Below, in pieces: positions 34,636-44,079 of a stretch of 64,000 nucleotides of DNA (its first letter is position 1; each line of letters opens with the position of its first letter). A program made the position numbers and the translations under genes. The notes beneath the pieces are model-generated. The model had not been told where the DNA came from, ran no database searches, and saw only the letters and a list, made by a program, of their open reading frames with translations. Where the stretch lies: positions 37,034-101,033 of the forward strand of contig CAMFHE010000018.1 in the NCBI GenBank assembly GCA_945952045.1. The letters are read 5' to 3'. The stretch comes from an uncultured Rhizobium sp. (GTDB lineage Bacteria; Pseudomonadota; Alphaproteobacteria; Rhizobiales; Rhizobiaceae).

Positions 34636-36219
34636 ATGAGCAATCTCTTCGACACCGACACGCCCTCCAACCTGACGGAATATTCCGTTTCGGAACTGTC
34701 CGGCTCCATCAAGCGCACGGTCGAGACCGCCTTCGACCAGGTGCGGGTGCGCGGCGAAATTTCCGGCTATCGCGGCCCGCATTCCTCGGGTCATGCCTAT
34801 TTCTCGCTGAAGGACGATCGCGCCCGCATCGATGCCGTCATCTGGAAAGGCACGATGAGCCGGCTAAAGGTTCGGCCGGAAGAGGGTATGGAAGTCATTG
34901 CCACCGGAAAGGTCACGACATTTCCCGGTTCGTCGAAATATCAGATCGTCATCGAAAGCCTGGAGCCCGCCGGCGCCGGCGCGCTGATGGCGCTTCTGGA
35001 AGAGCGGCGGCGCAAGCTCGCCGCCGAAGGCCTGTTCGATGCCGACCGCAAGCGGCCGCTGCCCTTCCTGCCGCGCGTCATCGGTGTCGTCACCTCGCCG
35101 ACCGGGGCGGTCATTCGCGATATCCTGCATCGCATCTCCGATCGCTTTCCGGTGCATGTCGTGGTCTGGCCTGTCAAGGTGCAAGGGGAGGGCTCCGGCA
35201 ACGAAGTCGCCAATGCCATCCGGGGCTTCAATGCCATGACGCCGGACGGGTCGATCCCGCGCCCGGATGTGCTGATCGTCGCCCGCGGCGGCGGCAGTCT
35301 CGAAGATCTCTGGAGCTTCAACGACGAGGTCGTCGTACGGGCGGCGGCGGAAAGCGCCATTCCGCTGATCTCCGCTGTCGGCCACGAGACCGACTGGACG
35401 CTGATCGACCATGCCGCCGATGTCCGTGCGCCGACCCCGACCGGCGCGGCGGAAATGGCCGTGCCTGTGAAGGCCGAATTGCAGGCGCAGGTTTCAAGCC
35501 TTGCTGCCCGCTTGCAGGGAACGACGTCGCGCCACATGGATCGCCGCAGGCAGGAGGTTCGTTCGCTGGTGCGGGCGCTGCCTTCGCTCGACCAGCTGCT
35601 GGCGCTGCCGCGCCGTCGCTTCGACGAAGCCGCCGCAGGTCTCGGTCGCGGCCTGTCGATGACGGCGCTCAACAAGCGCCGCAGCTTCGAGCGTGTCGCC
35701 GCCCATCTTCGCCCGGACATGCTGTCGGTTCGTATCGCCGAGCGTCGCCAGCGCCTGAACGATCGTCTGCAGCGCATCGAACGTTTCGTCGAGCGTCGGA
35801 CGGACGATGCCCGTGCGCGCCTGCGCCGTGCCGACGCCGTGCTCGGCCTCGTCCCGGCGCGCCTGCAAAGCCAGACGGCGCGATTTGCCGAACGGCTGGC
35901 CAATCTCATGCGTCATGCCGATACCGCGCTGGCGCATCGGCTCGCCCGGATGCGCGCCGATACGCAGGCGCAAAACCGTGTCCTGGAATCGCTGTCCTAC
36001 AAAAATGTGCTGCAACGCGGCTACGCGGTGATTCGCGACGCCGAAGACCGGCCCCTGTCACGCGCCACCGCTGTCGGCCCGCATGAGGCGATCTCCATCC
36101 AGTTCGCCGACGGCCGCGTCTCGGCAGTCACTGGCGAAACGACGCCGGCAGAAACGGCGCCGAAAAAGCGCGCGCCAAAACAGAAGACCGAGCCGCCAAA
36201 GCAGGGTAGCCTCTTTTAA
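34636..36219 (+). CDS. xseA: exodeoxyribonuclease VII large subunit
   Basis: A 527-residue protein. The N-terminal OB fold binds DNA ([31 protein letters not shown]...[10 protein letters not shown]), the catalytic core contains [18 protein letters not shown] near residue 217 and [17 protein letters not shown] near 247, and a long coiled coil rich in Arg follows (residues 300-450). With XseB it degrades single-stranded DNA. It ends with a Lys/Pro-rich tail. XseB is not in the window. Confidence 0.95.
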   Translation: MSNLFDTDTPSNLTEYSVSELSGSIKRTVETAFDQVRVRGEISGYRGPHSSGHAYFSLKDDRARIDAVIWKGTMSRLKVRPEEGMEVIATGKVTTFPGSSKYQIVIESLEPAGAGALMALLEERRRKLAAEGLFDADRKRPLPFLPRVIGVVTSPTGAVIRDILHRISDRFPVHVVVWPVKVQGEGSGNEVANAIRGFNAMTPDGSIPRPDVLIVARGGGSLEDLWSFNDEVVVRAAAESAIPLISAVGHETDWTLIDHAADVRAPTPTGAAEMAVPVKAELQAQVSSLAARLQGTTSRHMDRRRQEVRSLVRALPSLDQLLALPRRRFDEAAAGLGRGLSMTALNKRRSFERVAAHLRPDMLSVRIAERRQRLNDRLQRIERFVERRTDDARARLRRADAVLGLVPARLQSQTARFAERLANLMRHADTALAHRLARMRADTQAQNRVLESLSYKNVLQRGYAVIRDAEDRPLSRATAVGPHEAISIQFADGRVSAVTGETTPAETAPKKRAPKQKTEPPKQGSLF

Positions 36220-36596
36220 AATTCCCAAGCAAACGGCCGCTCTAACGTCTCAAAGCCTTGCGAATCGCTGCCGTCTCAACAGGAAAAGGCGAGTTGCCTG
36301 CTTACGCTACGCTTTAAGAACTCTCTGTCCGCCATTTGCCTTTTCGATGGCAAATCCTTGGAAGCGCGCCGCGTGCAGCTATAGTGCAATGTGGCAATCC
36401 TGTCGTACAATGCCTGTTCGGCAGAAACCGCTTTCAGTGCGAACCGCATATCTTTTTCTTTCAGTCGCTGAGCAAGCTTTCGTACGAAGGCAGTTGAAGC
36501 GGAGATCATCACCAAGGCGGCGCTGCTGGCAAGAAGGATGCGATGCATCCCTCGGCAGGTTCCGGCACGCCGGTCTCTTCGCATGAAAGCCCTCGT
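36220..36596. other. intergenic region xseA / AraC gene
   Basis: 377 bases between convergent genes. The only content is the doubtful small frame listed at 36276-36548. I see no clear terminator hairpin for xseA. Confidence 0.4.
36276..36548 (-). CDS. doubtful small exported protein
   Basis: A 90-residue open frame starting MHRILLASSAALVMISASTAF, which could be a short signal peptide or anchor, followed by a basic, cysteine-containing tail. GAGGG is too close to the ATG to be a normal ribosome site and codon use is not clearly coding. It is listed because it fills the gap between xseA and the AraC gene; it may be chance. Confidence 0.25.
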   Translation of the reverse strand: MHRILLASSAALVMISASTAFVRKLAQRLKEKDMRFALKAVSAEQALYDRIATLHYSCTRRASKDLPSKRQMADREFLKRSVSRQLAFSC

Positions 36597-37631
36597 TCAA
36601 TGAAAACCGCCTGTTTTCATGGTGTCAGCTCCGGCTGCGTTCATTTCACGCCAGCGGTTGGGCGGCATGCCTTCCCATTCGCGAAAGGCGCGATAAAAGG
36701 AGGTCGTGTCTTGATAGCCGAGCAGGCAAGCGACCTCGTCGATGTCGGTCGTCGGGTCAGCAAGCAGATGGCGGCCCAGATCGCGGCGTGCGGCCGACAA
36801 GAGGTCACGGAACGTCGAGCCCGTCTCGGTGATGCGCCGTTGGAGGGTGCGTTCACTCATGCCCAATTGCCTCGCCACGTCGGACAGGCCCGGCTGGCCG
36901 CTTGCCAGACTGCGCTTTAAAATGATCTTCACCTGTTCAGCGACGGAGCTTTGCACCTCCAGTTCGCCGAGCGCGGCGCTGAGCGCCGGCGTCAGCATCT
37001 CCAGCATATCGGGATTGTGGCCAGGGAAGGGCCTGTCGAGATCGGCAACGTCGAGCACCAGCAGGTTGCGTGCCGCCCCCGTGCGGACCTGACAGCCAAA
37101 ATACTCCGCATAGGCCGCGCTCACCGGAACCGGTCTGGCCAGATCCAGCCGTCGTGGCACGATCGCTTGCCTGGTCGCGCGCCGCCCCATTTCCACAAGC
37201 GTCGCAAATGTGATGTCGACGGAAATGGCAGGCTCAATTCCCGTAGCGAAGGGCCATTCGGCGGAGATTGTGCACTCTCCGTTGGCCTCGACGATATGCA
37301 GTTGTTCCGGTGTGCACAGTCGCTTGAAGCGAGCAAGACGGGCCAGTCCGTCCCGATAGTCGCGGGCATAGAAAGCTGCGAGGCTCGACGGTGGATGGAC
37401 AGCGGTGTCGACCGTCTGCACCATGCGTATGCCAAGCATCGGATCGCCCGACAGATCCGAGAGCGCCTGCATCAATGCAAAATACTGCGCCGATGTCACG
37501 AAGGCCTGACCGCCGAGATGCAGCGTGGCCGGCAATCGGGCCTGCCGCAACAACGCGGCAGGACGGATGCCGAGCCCCTCGATCGCCCGCCAGAATGCCA
37601 GCGGGATCTTGCATGTGTCGGTCTGCGCCAT
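36597..37631 (-). CDS. AraC family transcriptional regulator (OruR-like)
   Basis: A 344-residue regulator with an N-terminal ligand-binding domain of the AraC-binding type (residues 15-200) and a C-terminal double helix-turn-helix: LSDVARQLGMSERTLQRRITETG near 255 and DIDEVACLLGYQDTTSFYRAFREWEGMPPNRWR near 305. It starts 11 bases after the stop of the upstream SDR gene, so it probably shares that transcript and may control it. The effector is unknown. Confidence 0.92.
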   Translation of the reverse strand: MAQTDTCKIPLAFWRAIEGLGIRPAALLRQARLPATLHLGGQAFVTSAQYFALMQALSDLSGDPMLGIRMVQTVDTAVHPPSSLAAFYARDYRDGLARLARFKRLCTPEQLHIVEANGECTISAEWPFATGIEPAISVDITFATLVEMGRRATRQAIVPRRLDLARPVPVSAAYAEYFGCQVRTGAARNLLVLDVADLDRPFPGHNPDMLEMLTPALSAALGELEVQSSVAEQVKIILKRSLASGQPGLSDVARQLGMSERTLQRRITETGSTFRDLLSAARRDLGRHLLADPTTDIDEVACLLGYQDTTSFYRAFREWEGMPPNRWREMNAAGADTMKTGGFH

Positions 37632-37642
37632 CGTCGCTCCTC

Positions 37643-38494
37643 TTATGCCTTTTGAGCTTTCAACGCTCTGGAAATCCCGGTCGCCATCCGCATCATAGCG
37701 TCGAAAGTGCGATCCGAGAGAATGCGACGCAAGAAGATCATAGGCTTGGCGCCGAAGCCGATGGCATAACGCGTGCGGGGCCTGGCTGCAGTTGCGGCCC
37801 TTGCGATTGTGTCGGCAATGATCTGTGGCGGTGACAGGCGCTTCCGGTTATCTTCGCCGGCCATGGATTGAGCCATGGCGTTCGCCTGTACGGCATACGG
37901 CCCCTGACCGGAGGTCTGGCGCAACTTGTCCGCCGCAATGCCCGCCCATTCGGTTCCGATACCGCCCGGCTCGATGACGACCACGTCGATGCCGAACGGC
38001 TGCAACTCCATGCGGAGGCAATCGCTGATCGCTTCAAGCGCAAACTTGCTACCGTGATACCAGGCGCCGAGCGGCGTATGGATCTTGCCGCCCATCGAGG
38101 TGATGTTGACGATGGTGCCCGACCGCCGCGTGCGCATGCCAGGCAGAGCAAGCTGGATCAGCCTGACCGCGCCAAAGACATTGACGTCGAGTTGCGCGCG
38201 CGCCTCATCCATCGGAACATCCTCGACAGCGCCGTAGGAGCCGTAGCCCGCATTATTGACGAGCACATCGATACGACCCGCTTCGGCAATGATCGCGTTA
38301 ATTCCCATCTGCATGGAAGCATCGTCGGTGACATCCATTGCGAGAAGCTTGATACCGGATTTGGCCAGGTGCTGCATGCGGTCAAGACGCCGCGCGGCGG
38401 CGTAGACCATGTAGCCAAGGCTCCTGAGCTTGAGGGCGGTGGCTTCGCCGATACCCGAGGAGGCACCGGTGACGAGTGCGACTTTTGCGGCCAT
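37643..38494 (-). CDS. short-chain dehydrogenase/reductase
   Basis: A 283-residue classical SDR: VALVTGASSGIGEATALKL at the N-terminus, VNNAGYGSYG near residue 85, the catalytic serine in VNITSMGG and the YxxxK motif in WYHGSKFAL near 155. The start at 38494 follows AAAGGA. It leads a two-gene unit with the AraC regulator; the substrate (alcohol, steroid or fatty acyl) is not apparent. Confidence 0.9.
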   Translation of the reverse strand: MAAKVALVTGASSGIGEATALKLRSLGYMVYAAARRLDRMQHLAKSGIKLLAMDVTDDASMQMGINAIIAEAGRIDVLVNNAGYGSYGAVEDVPMDEARAQLDVNVFGAVRLIQLALPGMRTRRSGTIVNITSMGGKIHTPLGAWYHGSKFALEAISDCLRMELQPFGIDVVVIEPGGIGTEWAGIAADKLRQTSGQGPYAVQANAMAQSMAGEDNRKRLSPPQIIADTIARAATAARPRTRYAIGFGAKPMIFLRRILSDRTFDAMMRMATGISRALKAQKA

Positions 38495-38771
38495 TTGAAC
38501 GGTTCCTTTATTCGAACGGTTGGTCAAAGTCGCCGTTGCGAAGCGGCGGCTTTTCTGAAACCGAGACTAAAGGCGGCCAACCGCCATTGCATTGGCATTC
38601 AATGCCATGTGACTTGCACATTGCGCCAAGGTAGTCGCTGGAAGGACTCCGTGCTCCGGATTGGTTCTTCGTTTCGTGGCGCTGGTTTTGGCCTTGAGCG
38701 CTGCAAGACCTCGCAGTCCGCATGTCGAAAAGCGCGCCCAATGATCGTGCCAACGGACGCTCAAGCAATTT

Positions 38772-39911
38772 TCAGCAGCGAAGTGTCGTGCGTCCATACA
38801 GGTTGAGCGTCCGGATGAGCTCGCCAGGGTCGATCGCGTCAATTCGGAAACGGTCGAACTGCGTTCCACCCAATGTTTCGGCAGCCAGCATCGCGTTTAC
38901 GATTGCCTCGTCGACGCTGTCGACGGCGGCGAGGTAAACCGGATCGAGATGTTCGTCATTGACGATTTCGATTGCCAGGGTGGGGGGCGCCTTGTGCGCC
39001 ATGGGATGGGCGTTGGCCGTCGAGAACGCCAGGAAAATATCACCGGAATTGTTGCCCCCGGGCGTGCCGTTTCGACCGATGCCGATCGCCGCTCTGCGGG
39101 CCAGGCGTTTCAACTGATGGGGCGCCATCGGGAGATCGGTGGCGATGACGACGATGATCGAGCCGCGCTCCTGCAACTGGCTTTGCGGCGTGCCGTCGCG
39201 CAGATGCTGCCCGACGGGCACACCGCAGATCGTCAGCCAGTCGCGCTGCCCATGATTGGCTTGTACCAGCGTGCCGATGGTGTATTCGCGCCCGCCGAAT
39301 TCGACCGCGCGGGACGCGGTGCCGGTGCCGCCCTTGAAGCCGTAGGTGATCATGCCCGTGCCGCCACCGCAGTTGCCTTCCGGCACGGGACCGGAAGACA
39401 GGCGGTCCAATGCGCGGTGAACGTCCGCCTCGGTCAGCGGCAGGCCATTGATGTCGTTCAGAACACCGTCGTAGGTCTCGGCAATGACCGGCATCAGCCA
39501 GAGAAAATCGTCTGTGTCGTAGGTCGACGCGTAACGGTCGAGCATCCATTTGATCGTTGCCTGGTGGGCGGTTCCAACGGCATGTGTGTTGGTGATCATC
39601 ACCGGCCCGAGGAAAGTGCCCCCGTCTTCGATCCAGTGTGTTCCCGTCATTTCCCCATTGCCGTTGAACCGATGCACGCCGGCGTAAACCGGAACCGGCG
39701 TCGGCGAAGCGGCATGGGGCAGGATCGCGGTGACGCCCGTGCGCACGGGTTTCTTCCTGCCGGGGCGCGGCGTGTCTTCGATGATCGTGTGGAAACCGAC
39801 TTCTATTCCGGCCACATCGGTGATCGCGTTATAGCGTCCGGTTCGCCCGCAATAGGGTAAACCGAGGTCGCGGGCACGAAGTTTGCTGTTCTTTTTGTCT
39901 TGCGCGTCCAT
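38772..39911 (-). CDS. P1 family aminopeptidase (DmpA/BapA type)
   Basis: A 379-residue N-terminal-nucleophile hydrolase. GNNSGDIFLAFSTAN, with Ser289 as the likely self-cleavage site and nucleophile, is the key motif; TDVAGIEVGFHT near residue 31 and GNCGGGTGMITYGFKGGTGTASR near 180 also fit. The precursor cleaves itself before the serine into two subunits. Family members act on L-aminoacyl amides or esters, D-amino acid derivatives or beta-peptides. There is no signal peptide, so it acts in the cytoplasm, three bases after the second permease gene of an ABC importer: it probably cleaves what that importer brings in. Confidence 0.9.
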   Translation of the reverse strand: MDAQDKKNSKLRARDLGLPYCGRTGRYNAITDVAGIEVGFHTIIEDTPRPGRKKPVRTGVTAILPHAASPTPVPVYAGVHRFNGNGEMTGTHWIEDGGTFLGPVMITNTHAVGTAHQATIKWMLDRYASTYDTDDFLWLMPVIAETYDGVLNDINGLPLTEADVHRALDRLSSGPVPEGNCGGGTGMITYGFKGGTGTASRAVEFGGREYTIGTLVQANHGQRDWLTICGVPVGQHLRDGTPQSQLQERGSIIVVIATDLPMAPHQLKRLARRAAIGIGRNGTPGGNNSGDIFLAFSTANAHPMAHKAPPTLAIEIVNDEHLDPVYLAAVDSVDEAIVNAMLAAETLGGTQFDRFRIDAIDPGELIRTLNLYGRTTLRC

Positions 39912-39914
39912 GGG

Positions 39915-40745
39915 TCACTTCTGTCTTGAGCGAAGGTAGAGGCCGAGTGAGGCGATTACGAAGGAGAAGGAGAGCATCATCACCGCGATCGCATTGATCT
40001 CGGGCTTGATACCCCGGCGGAGCATGGCGAAAATGAACATCGGCAGGGTCGTCACATCGACACCGGCGATGAAGTAGGTGATCACCAGATCGTCCATCGA
40101 GATGATAAAGGCGAGCAGAGCGCCGCCGACGATGCCGGGCAGAAGCTGCGGAAGAACGACACGGCGGAACGTTGTCCACTCGTTCGCTCCGAGATCGGCG
40201 GAGGCATGTTCCAGCGTCCGGTCCATGCCGGCAAGGCGCGCCGAAACCACAATGAAGACGTAGGAAATCAGGAAGGTGCATTGACCGATGATGATCGTCG
40301 TCACACCAAGGCCGATGCCCGAATTGACGAAGAAAATCAGGAGCGCGATGCCGAGCACGATATCGGGCATCAGCATCGGCATGAAAAGGAAGGTGCGGTA
40401 AAGCCGATCTCCCCAGAAGGAGAAACGGTGCAGCGCGATTGCAAGGCCGGTGCCGAAGACCGTGGCGATCGCGGTTGTGGAGAAAGCGATCAACAGGCTG
40501 TTCCAGACAGCTTCAAGCAGCTGGCCCGTCGATTCGATGTAGAGCGCGTTCTCGGAGACCGTTGTCTTGAAACCCAGCACCTGGGCGTACCACTCTGTGG
40601 TGAAGCCGGTCCAGGTCATCATGTTCACGGGGTTGGCGTTGAACGAGTAGACGGCGATCAGCGCCAGGGGAACATAGATGAAGGCGAAGAACAGGGCGGT
40701 ATAGGCAATAAGGCTGCCGCGGAAGAGGGAGCGGGCGATCTTCAT
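39915..40745 (-). CDS. ABC transporter permease, polyamine type (PotC/PotI-like)
   Basis: A 276-residue inner-membrane permease with about six helices and the ABC-coupling EAA-type loop HASADLGANEWTTFRRVVLPQLLPGIVGGALLAFIISMDDLVITYF near residues 170-215; the FxxSxDDxxxTYF ending is typical of the polyamine family. The reading frame stays open far upstream, but MKIARSLFRG at 40745 is the normal start. It lies 11 bases after the first permease. Confidence 0.93.
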   Translation of the reverse strand: MKIARSLFRGSLIAYTALFFAFIYVPLALIAVYSFNANPVNMMTWTGFTTEWYAQVLGFKTTVSENALYIESTGQLLEAVWNSLLIAFSTTAIATVFGTGLAIALHRFSFWGDRLYRTFLFMPMLMPDIVLGIALLIFFVNSGIGLGVTTIIIGQCTFLISYVFIVVSARLAGMDRTLEHASADLGANEWTTFRRVVLPQLLPGIVGGALLAFIISMDDLVITYFIAGVDVTTLPMFIFAMLRRGIKPEINAIAVMMLSFSFVIASLGLYLRSRQK

Positions 40746-40756
40746 GGGCGTCCTCC

Positions 40757-41713
40757 TCAACGTCCGGCCGCGGCGTTCGCGCCGCCCCGCCCGGATACGG
40801 CGACGTAGACGAAGAGCATCACCAGCATGACCGCCATCACCATCATCGCCAGTGCGGAGCCGAACGGCCAGTTGCGCGCCGAGAGAAACTGTTGCTCGAT
40901 CAGGTTGCCGAACATCATCACCTTGGCGCCGCCGAGTACGGCGGGAACGATGAAATTTCCAAGCGCTGGAATGAAAACGATGACCGCCCCGCCGGCGATG
41001 CCGGGCGCCGTCAGCGGAAGGACGATGCGCAGGAAGGTGCGGACCGGTCCCGCGCCAAGATCGAGCGACGCGCGGACAAGTGTCCAGTCCAGCTTCTCGA
41101 CGCTGGCATAGATCGGCATGAACATGAAGGGTATGAAGACGTAGACCATGCCGACGATGATCGCGCCGTCGGTATAGATGAGTTCGAGCGGCCGGGAGAT
41201 AATGCCGGTCCACAGCAGCACCTCGTTGACGAGCCCGGTCTGGCGAAGGATCAGCACCCAGATGAACAGCCGCACGATCAGGCTGGTGAAGAAGGGCAAG
41301 GTAATCAGGAACAGGCAGAAATTCTTCCAGCGGTCCGAAAGACGGGCGATGCAGAAAGCCGCGGGATAACAGACGAGCAGCGTGGCGATCACCGTCAGTC
41401 CCGCTATTCCCAGCGACCGCAGGAAAATCTGGATGTAGACCGGATCGAAGTCTTCGAACATCGGGTCGGCAAAGCCGAGGATGCGGCCGAAACTGTGCGG
41501 ATAGAAGGTCCATTCCACGCCGCCATAGAGGCCAGGCGCCAGGAAGCTGGTCACCACCATGATGGCGAGCGGACCCAGGAAGAAGACGGCGAGAAAGATC
41601 GAGGCGGGGCCGATCAGAAGCGCAAGCTGCAGGCGGCGGCGCGCCTTGACCGAGAGACCGGCCGCCGCTGCGCTGCGGGATTGCGCTGTAGAGGAGCTGG
41701 CAAGCGACATCAT
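40757..41713 (-). CDS. ABC transporter permease, polyamine type (PotB/PotH-like)
   Basis: A 318-residue inner-membrane permease. A polar N-terminus of about 25 residues is followed by six helices; the coupling loop reads RASLDLGAGPVRTFLRIVLPLTAPGIAGGAVIVFIPALGNFIVPAVLGG near residues 210-255. Its start overlaps the ATPase stop in an ATGA, so the subunits are translated together. Confidence 0.93.
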   Translation of the reverse strand: MMSLASSSTAQSRSAAAAGLSVKARRRLQLALLIGPASIFLAVFFLGPLAIMVVTSFLAPGLYGGVEWTFYPHSFGRILGFADPMFEDFDPVYIQIFLRSLGIAGLTVIATLLVCYPAAFCIARLSDRWKNFCLFLITLPFFTSLIVRLFIWVLILRQTGLVNEVLLWTGIISRPLELIYTDGAIIVGMVYVFIPFMFMPIYASVEKLDWTLVRASLDLGAGPVRTFLRIVLPLTAPGIAGGAVIVFIPALGNFIVPAVLGGAKVMMFGNLIEQQFLSARNWPFGSALAMMVMAVMLVMLFVYVAVSGRGGANAAAGR

Positions 41714-42795
41714 GCAACTCCCGCTTCCGGCCGGATGAGGTGAACAGCATCCGGATCGTAGGACAGGCGAACCTTTCGTGACTGCTCGATCTCTCCGACG
41801 AGGTTGCGCCGGCTTGCCGGTATTTCCGCCATCACCTTGCGCCCCTGAGAGGTATGGCCGAAGAGTTCGAAGGACGAGCCGACGAAGACGATCTGCTCGA
41901 GTTCGATGTCGAGTGTCGGCAATCCGTCGTGATCCGCCAGCAGGAACTGCTCCGGTCGGATGAGCGCCGTGGCGGCTCCGGAGGATGGCCCCTGCCGGTG
42001 ATGGATGGCGGTACCATCGCCGATCAGGAGGTTGTCGCCATCGAGCTCTCCCTCGAAAAGGTTGCTTGCGCCAACGAAGGTCGCGACGAAATTGTTGACC
42101 GGATGGTCGTAGATGTTGCGCGGCGTGTCGAGCTGCTGGATGCGTCCACCGGAAAGCACCGCCACGCGATCCGACATGGTCAGCGCCTCCTGCTGGTCGT
42201 GGGTGACGAAGATGAAGGTAATGCCAAGTTCGTGCTGCAGCGTCTTCAATTCGATCTGCATCGCCTGGCGCAGGTTCTTGTCCAGCGCGGAGAGCGGCTC
42301 ATCGAGCAGGAGCAATTTCGGGCGGGCGATGATGGCGCGCGCCAACGCGACGCGCTGCTGCTGGCCGCCGGAAAGCTGGCGAGGGCGGCGGCCTTCCATG
42401 CCTTCGAGCCCGACCATCCGCAGGGCGGCCGCAACACGCTGACGTCGCTCTTCCCTGCCTACGCCCGCGATTTCGAGGGCGTAGGCGGTGTTCTCGCCGA
42501 CCGTCATGTGCGGAAACAAGGCGTAGTTCTGGAACACGGTGTTGACAGGGCGACGGTAGGGCGGGCGCTCGGTCATGTCCTCGCCGTCGATCAGGATTCG
42601 CCCCGCGTCGAGTTCGACGAAGCCGCTGATCGCCTGCAGAAGCGTGGTTTTGCCGCAACCGGACGGGCCGAGCAAGGTCAGGAATTCGTTTCGGCGGACG
42701 TCGAGACCGATCCTGTCGAGCGCGACGATGCTCTTGCCTTCCGGGGTCGGAAAGGTTTTTGCCGCCCCCTCCAGTCGAACGATGGATTGCTGCAT
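41710..42795 (-). CDS. ABC transporter ATP-binding protein, polyamine type (PotA/PotG-like)
   Basis: A 361-residue ATPase. Walker A GPSGCGKTTLL is near residue 43, the Q-loop in VFQNYALFPHMTV near 88, the signature LSGGQQQRVALARAI near 142, Walker B LLLLDEPLSALD near 162 and the H-loop FVTHDQQEAL. A C-terminal TOBE domain (residues 275-355) has the substrate-regulation fold. It is the first gene of the operon ATPase, permease, permease, aminopeptidase. Confidence 0.95.
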   Translation of the reverse strand: MQQSIVRLEGAAKTFPTPEGKSIVALDRIGLDVRRNEFLTLLGPSGCGKTTLLQAISGFVELDAGRILIDGEDMTERPPYRRPVNTVFQNYALFPHMTVGENTAYALEIAGVGREERRQRVAAALRMVGLEGMEGRRPRQLSGGQQQRVALARAIIARPKLLLLDEPLSALDKNLRQAMQIELKTLQHELGITFIFVTHDQQEALTMSDRVAVLSGGRIQQLDTPRNIYDHPVNNFVATFVGASNLFEGELDGDNLLIGDGTAIHHRQGPSSGAATALIRPEQFLLADHDGLPTLDIELEQIVFVGSSFELFGHTSQGRKVMAEIPASRRNLVGEIEQSRKVRLSYDPDAVHLIRPEAGVA

Positions 42796-42810
42796 GGTAG
42801 TTCCCCGAAT

Positions 42811-42844
42811 GTTATCAAAATAACGCTTGTGCGTTTTGGATAAC
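42811..42844. promoter_or_regulatory. 34-bp imperfect inverted repeat, probable operator of the ABC/peptidase module
   Basis: Outer arms GTTATC (42811-42816) and GATAAC (42839-42844), then CAAAA/TTTTG, then ACGC (42823-42826) and GCGT (42831-42834) around TTGT. The left part is itself a palindrome, GTTAT-CAAA-ATAAC. It lies 15 bases before the ATPase start and 116 bases before the binding-protein start, in the only divergent promoter region of the module. The RpiR-type regulator at 44080 is the natural candidate to bind it. Confidence 0.6.
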
Positions 42845-42959
42845 TGGATACCATTTGATCATCGAAGTCAACGGCCACAAGAGCCGTGACGGAAGATCGG
42901 CCCAAAGGAAAAAGGGCCGCCGAGGCCGTGAAGGCCATGACCATCAGAGGAGACTGTCG

Positions 42960-44018
42960 ATGCAAAACAAGTTTCGGGCCTGGACAGCCCGCTTGGCCGC
43001 CGGAGCGGCGTTTTCGTTTTCCGCGCTGCTTGCGATGCCGGCGTCCGGCATTGCCGCCGAACTGAATATCTACAACTGGGGAGAGTACATCAATCCGGCC
43101 GTGCTCCAGAAATTTGAAGAGGAGACCGGCGTCAAGGTGAACCTGTCTACCTATTCCTCGAACGAGGAGATGCTGGCGAAGATCCAGAGCGGTGCGACCG
43201 GTTACGACATTGTCTTTCCGTCCGTGCATATGCAGGACATCATGTCCAAGCTGGACCTGCTGGAAAAGACGGACATCGACACTTACGAGGGTTTCAAGAA
43301 CATCGACCCGACGTTTCTGCGCGCCAAGAGCGATCCGAAAGGCGAATATTGCCTCCCCTACGCCTTTGGTTCCGTCGGCATCTTCTACAACCGCAAAATC
43401 CTCGGCAAGGATATCAGCGGATGGAAGGACCTGATCGCGACGGTCAAGGAGAAGAAGCTCAAGTTCACCTTGCTCGACGACATGCGCGAGGTCCTGGCGG
43501 TCGGGCTCATGCTGAATGGCCACAAGGTCAATTCGACCGATCCGGCCGAGTTGCAGCAGGCGGCGGACACGATCATCGCAATGAAGCCGGAGGTGGCCGC
43601 CTTTACCTATGACACGAGGCCGATGGTACAGTCCGGCGATGTGGCCGCCGGCCATTTCTTCGTCGGCGCCATGGTCGATGTCTTTGCCAACAAGGACCTC
43701 GCCTATGTCATCCCGGAAGAGGGGGCGACCATGTATCAGGAGGATATCTGCGTGCTGAAGTCCGCGCCCAACAAGGAAAACGCGGTCAAATTCCTGCAAT
43801 TCTACACCAAACCGGAGATCGCCGCGCTCAACGTTTCGCAGCAGACCAACGGTACGGCCAACGTGCCCGCGCGGCAATTGACGCCGGACAACATCAAGAA
43901 TAGCAAGGAAATCAACCCGCCGCCGGAGACCATGGCACGGCTGCAGATTTTCGAGGATCTCGGGCCGGGCGTACGTCAGGTCGATCGCGCCTGGACGAAA
44001 GTCAAGACGGCGCAATAG
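42960..44018 (+). CDS. periplasmic substrate-binding protein, PotD/PotF type
   Basis: A 352-residue exported protein. The signal peptide is residues 1-32 (RLAAGAAFSFSALLAMPASGIAA), followed by ELNIYNWGEYINPAVLQKFEEETGVKVNLSTYSSNEEMLAKIQ, the start of mature PotD/PotF-like proteins, and YCLPYAFGSVGIFYN. It should deliver a polyamine-like or other cationic substrate to the divergent permease genes. AGAGGAG precedes the ATG. The RpiR gene follows 61 bases downstream. Confidence 0.93.
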   Translation: MQNKFRAWTARLAAGAAFSFSALLAMPASGIAAELNIYNWGEYINPAVLQKFEEETGVKVNLSTYSSNEEMLAKIQSGATGYDIVFPSVHMQDIMSKLDLLEKTDIDTYEGFKNIDPTFLRAKSDPKGEYCLPYAFGSVGIFYNRKILGKDISGWKDLIATVKEKKLKFTLLDDMREVLAVGLMLNGHKVNSTDPAELQQAADTIIAMKPEVAAFTYDTRPMVQSGDVAAGHFFVGAMVDVFANKDLAYVIPEEGATMYQEDICVLKSAPNKENAVKFLQFYTKPEIAALNVSQQTNGTANVPARQLTPDNIKNSKEINPPPETMARLQIFEDLGPGVRQVDRAWTKVKTAQ

Positions 44019-44079
44019 AACGCGACGCGTCCATCCGCCCGTCGCCAAAGGACGGGCGGAAGAGCCACGAGGAGGCAAG

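Noticed and set aside
36600..36620. Inverted repeat ATGAAAAC / GTTTTCAT at the end of the AraC gene
   Set aside because: It overlaps the coding end and lacks a T-tract; an 8-bp match can be chance.
40746..41750. 335-codon upstream extension of the second permease on the minus strand
   Set aside because: It overlaps the first permease in another frame, and the family start (MKIARSLF) lies at 40745.
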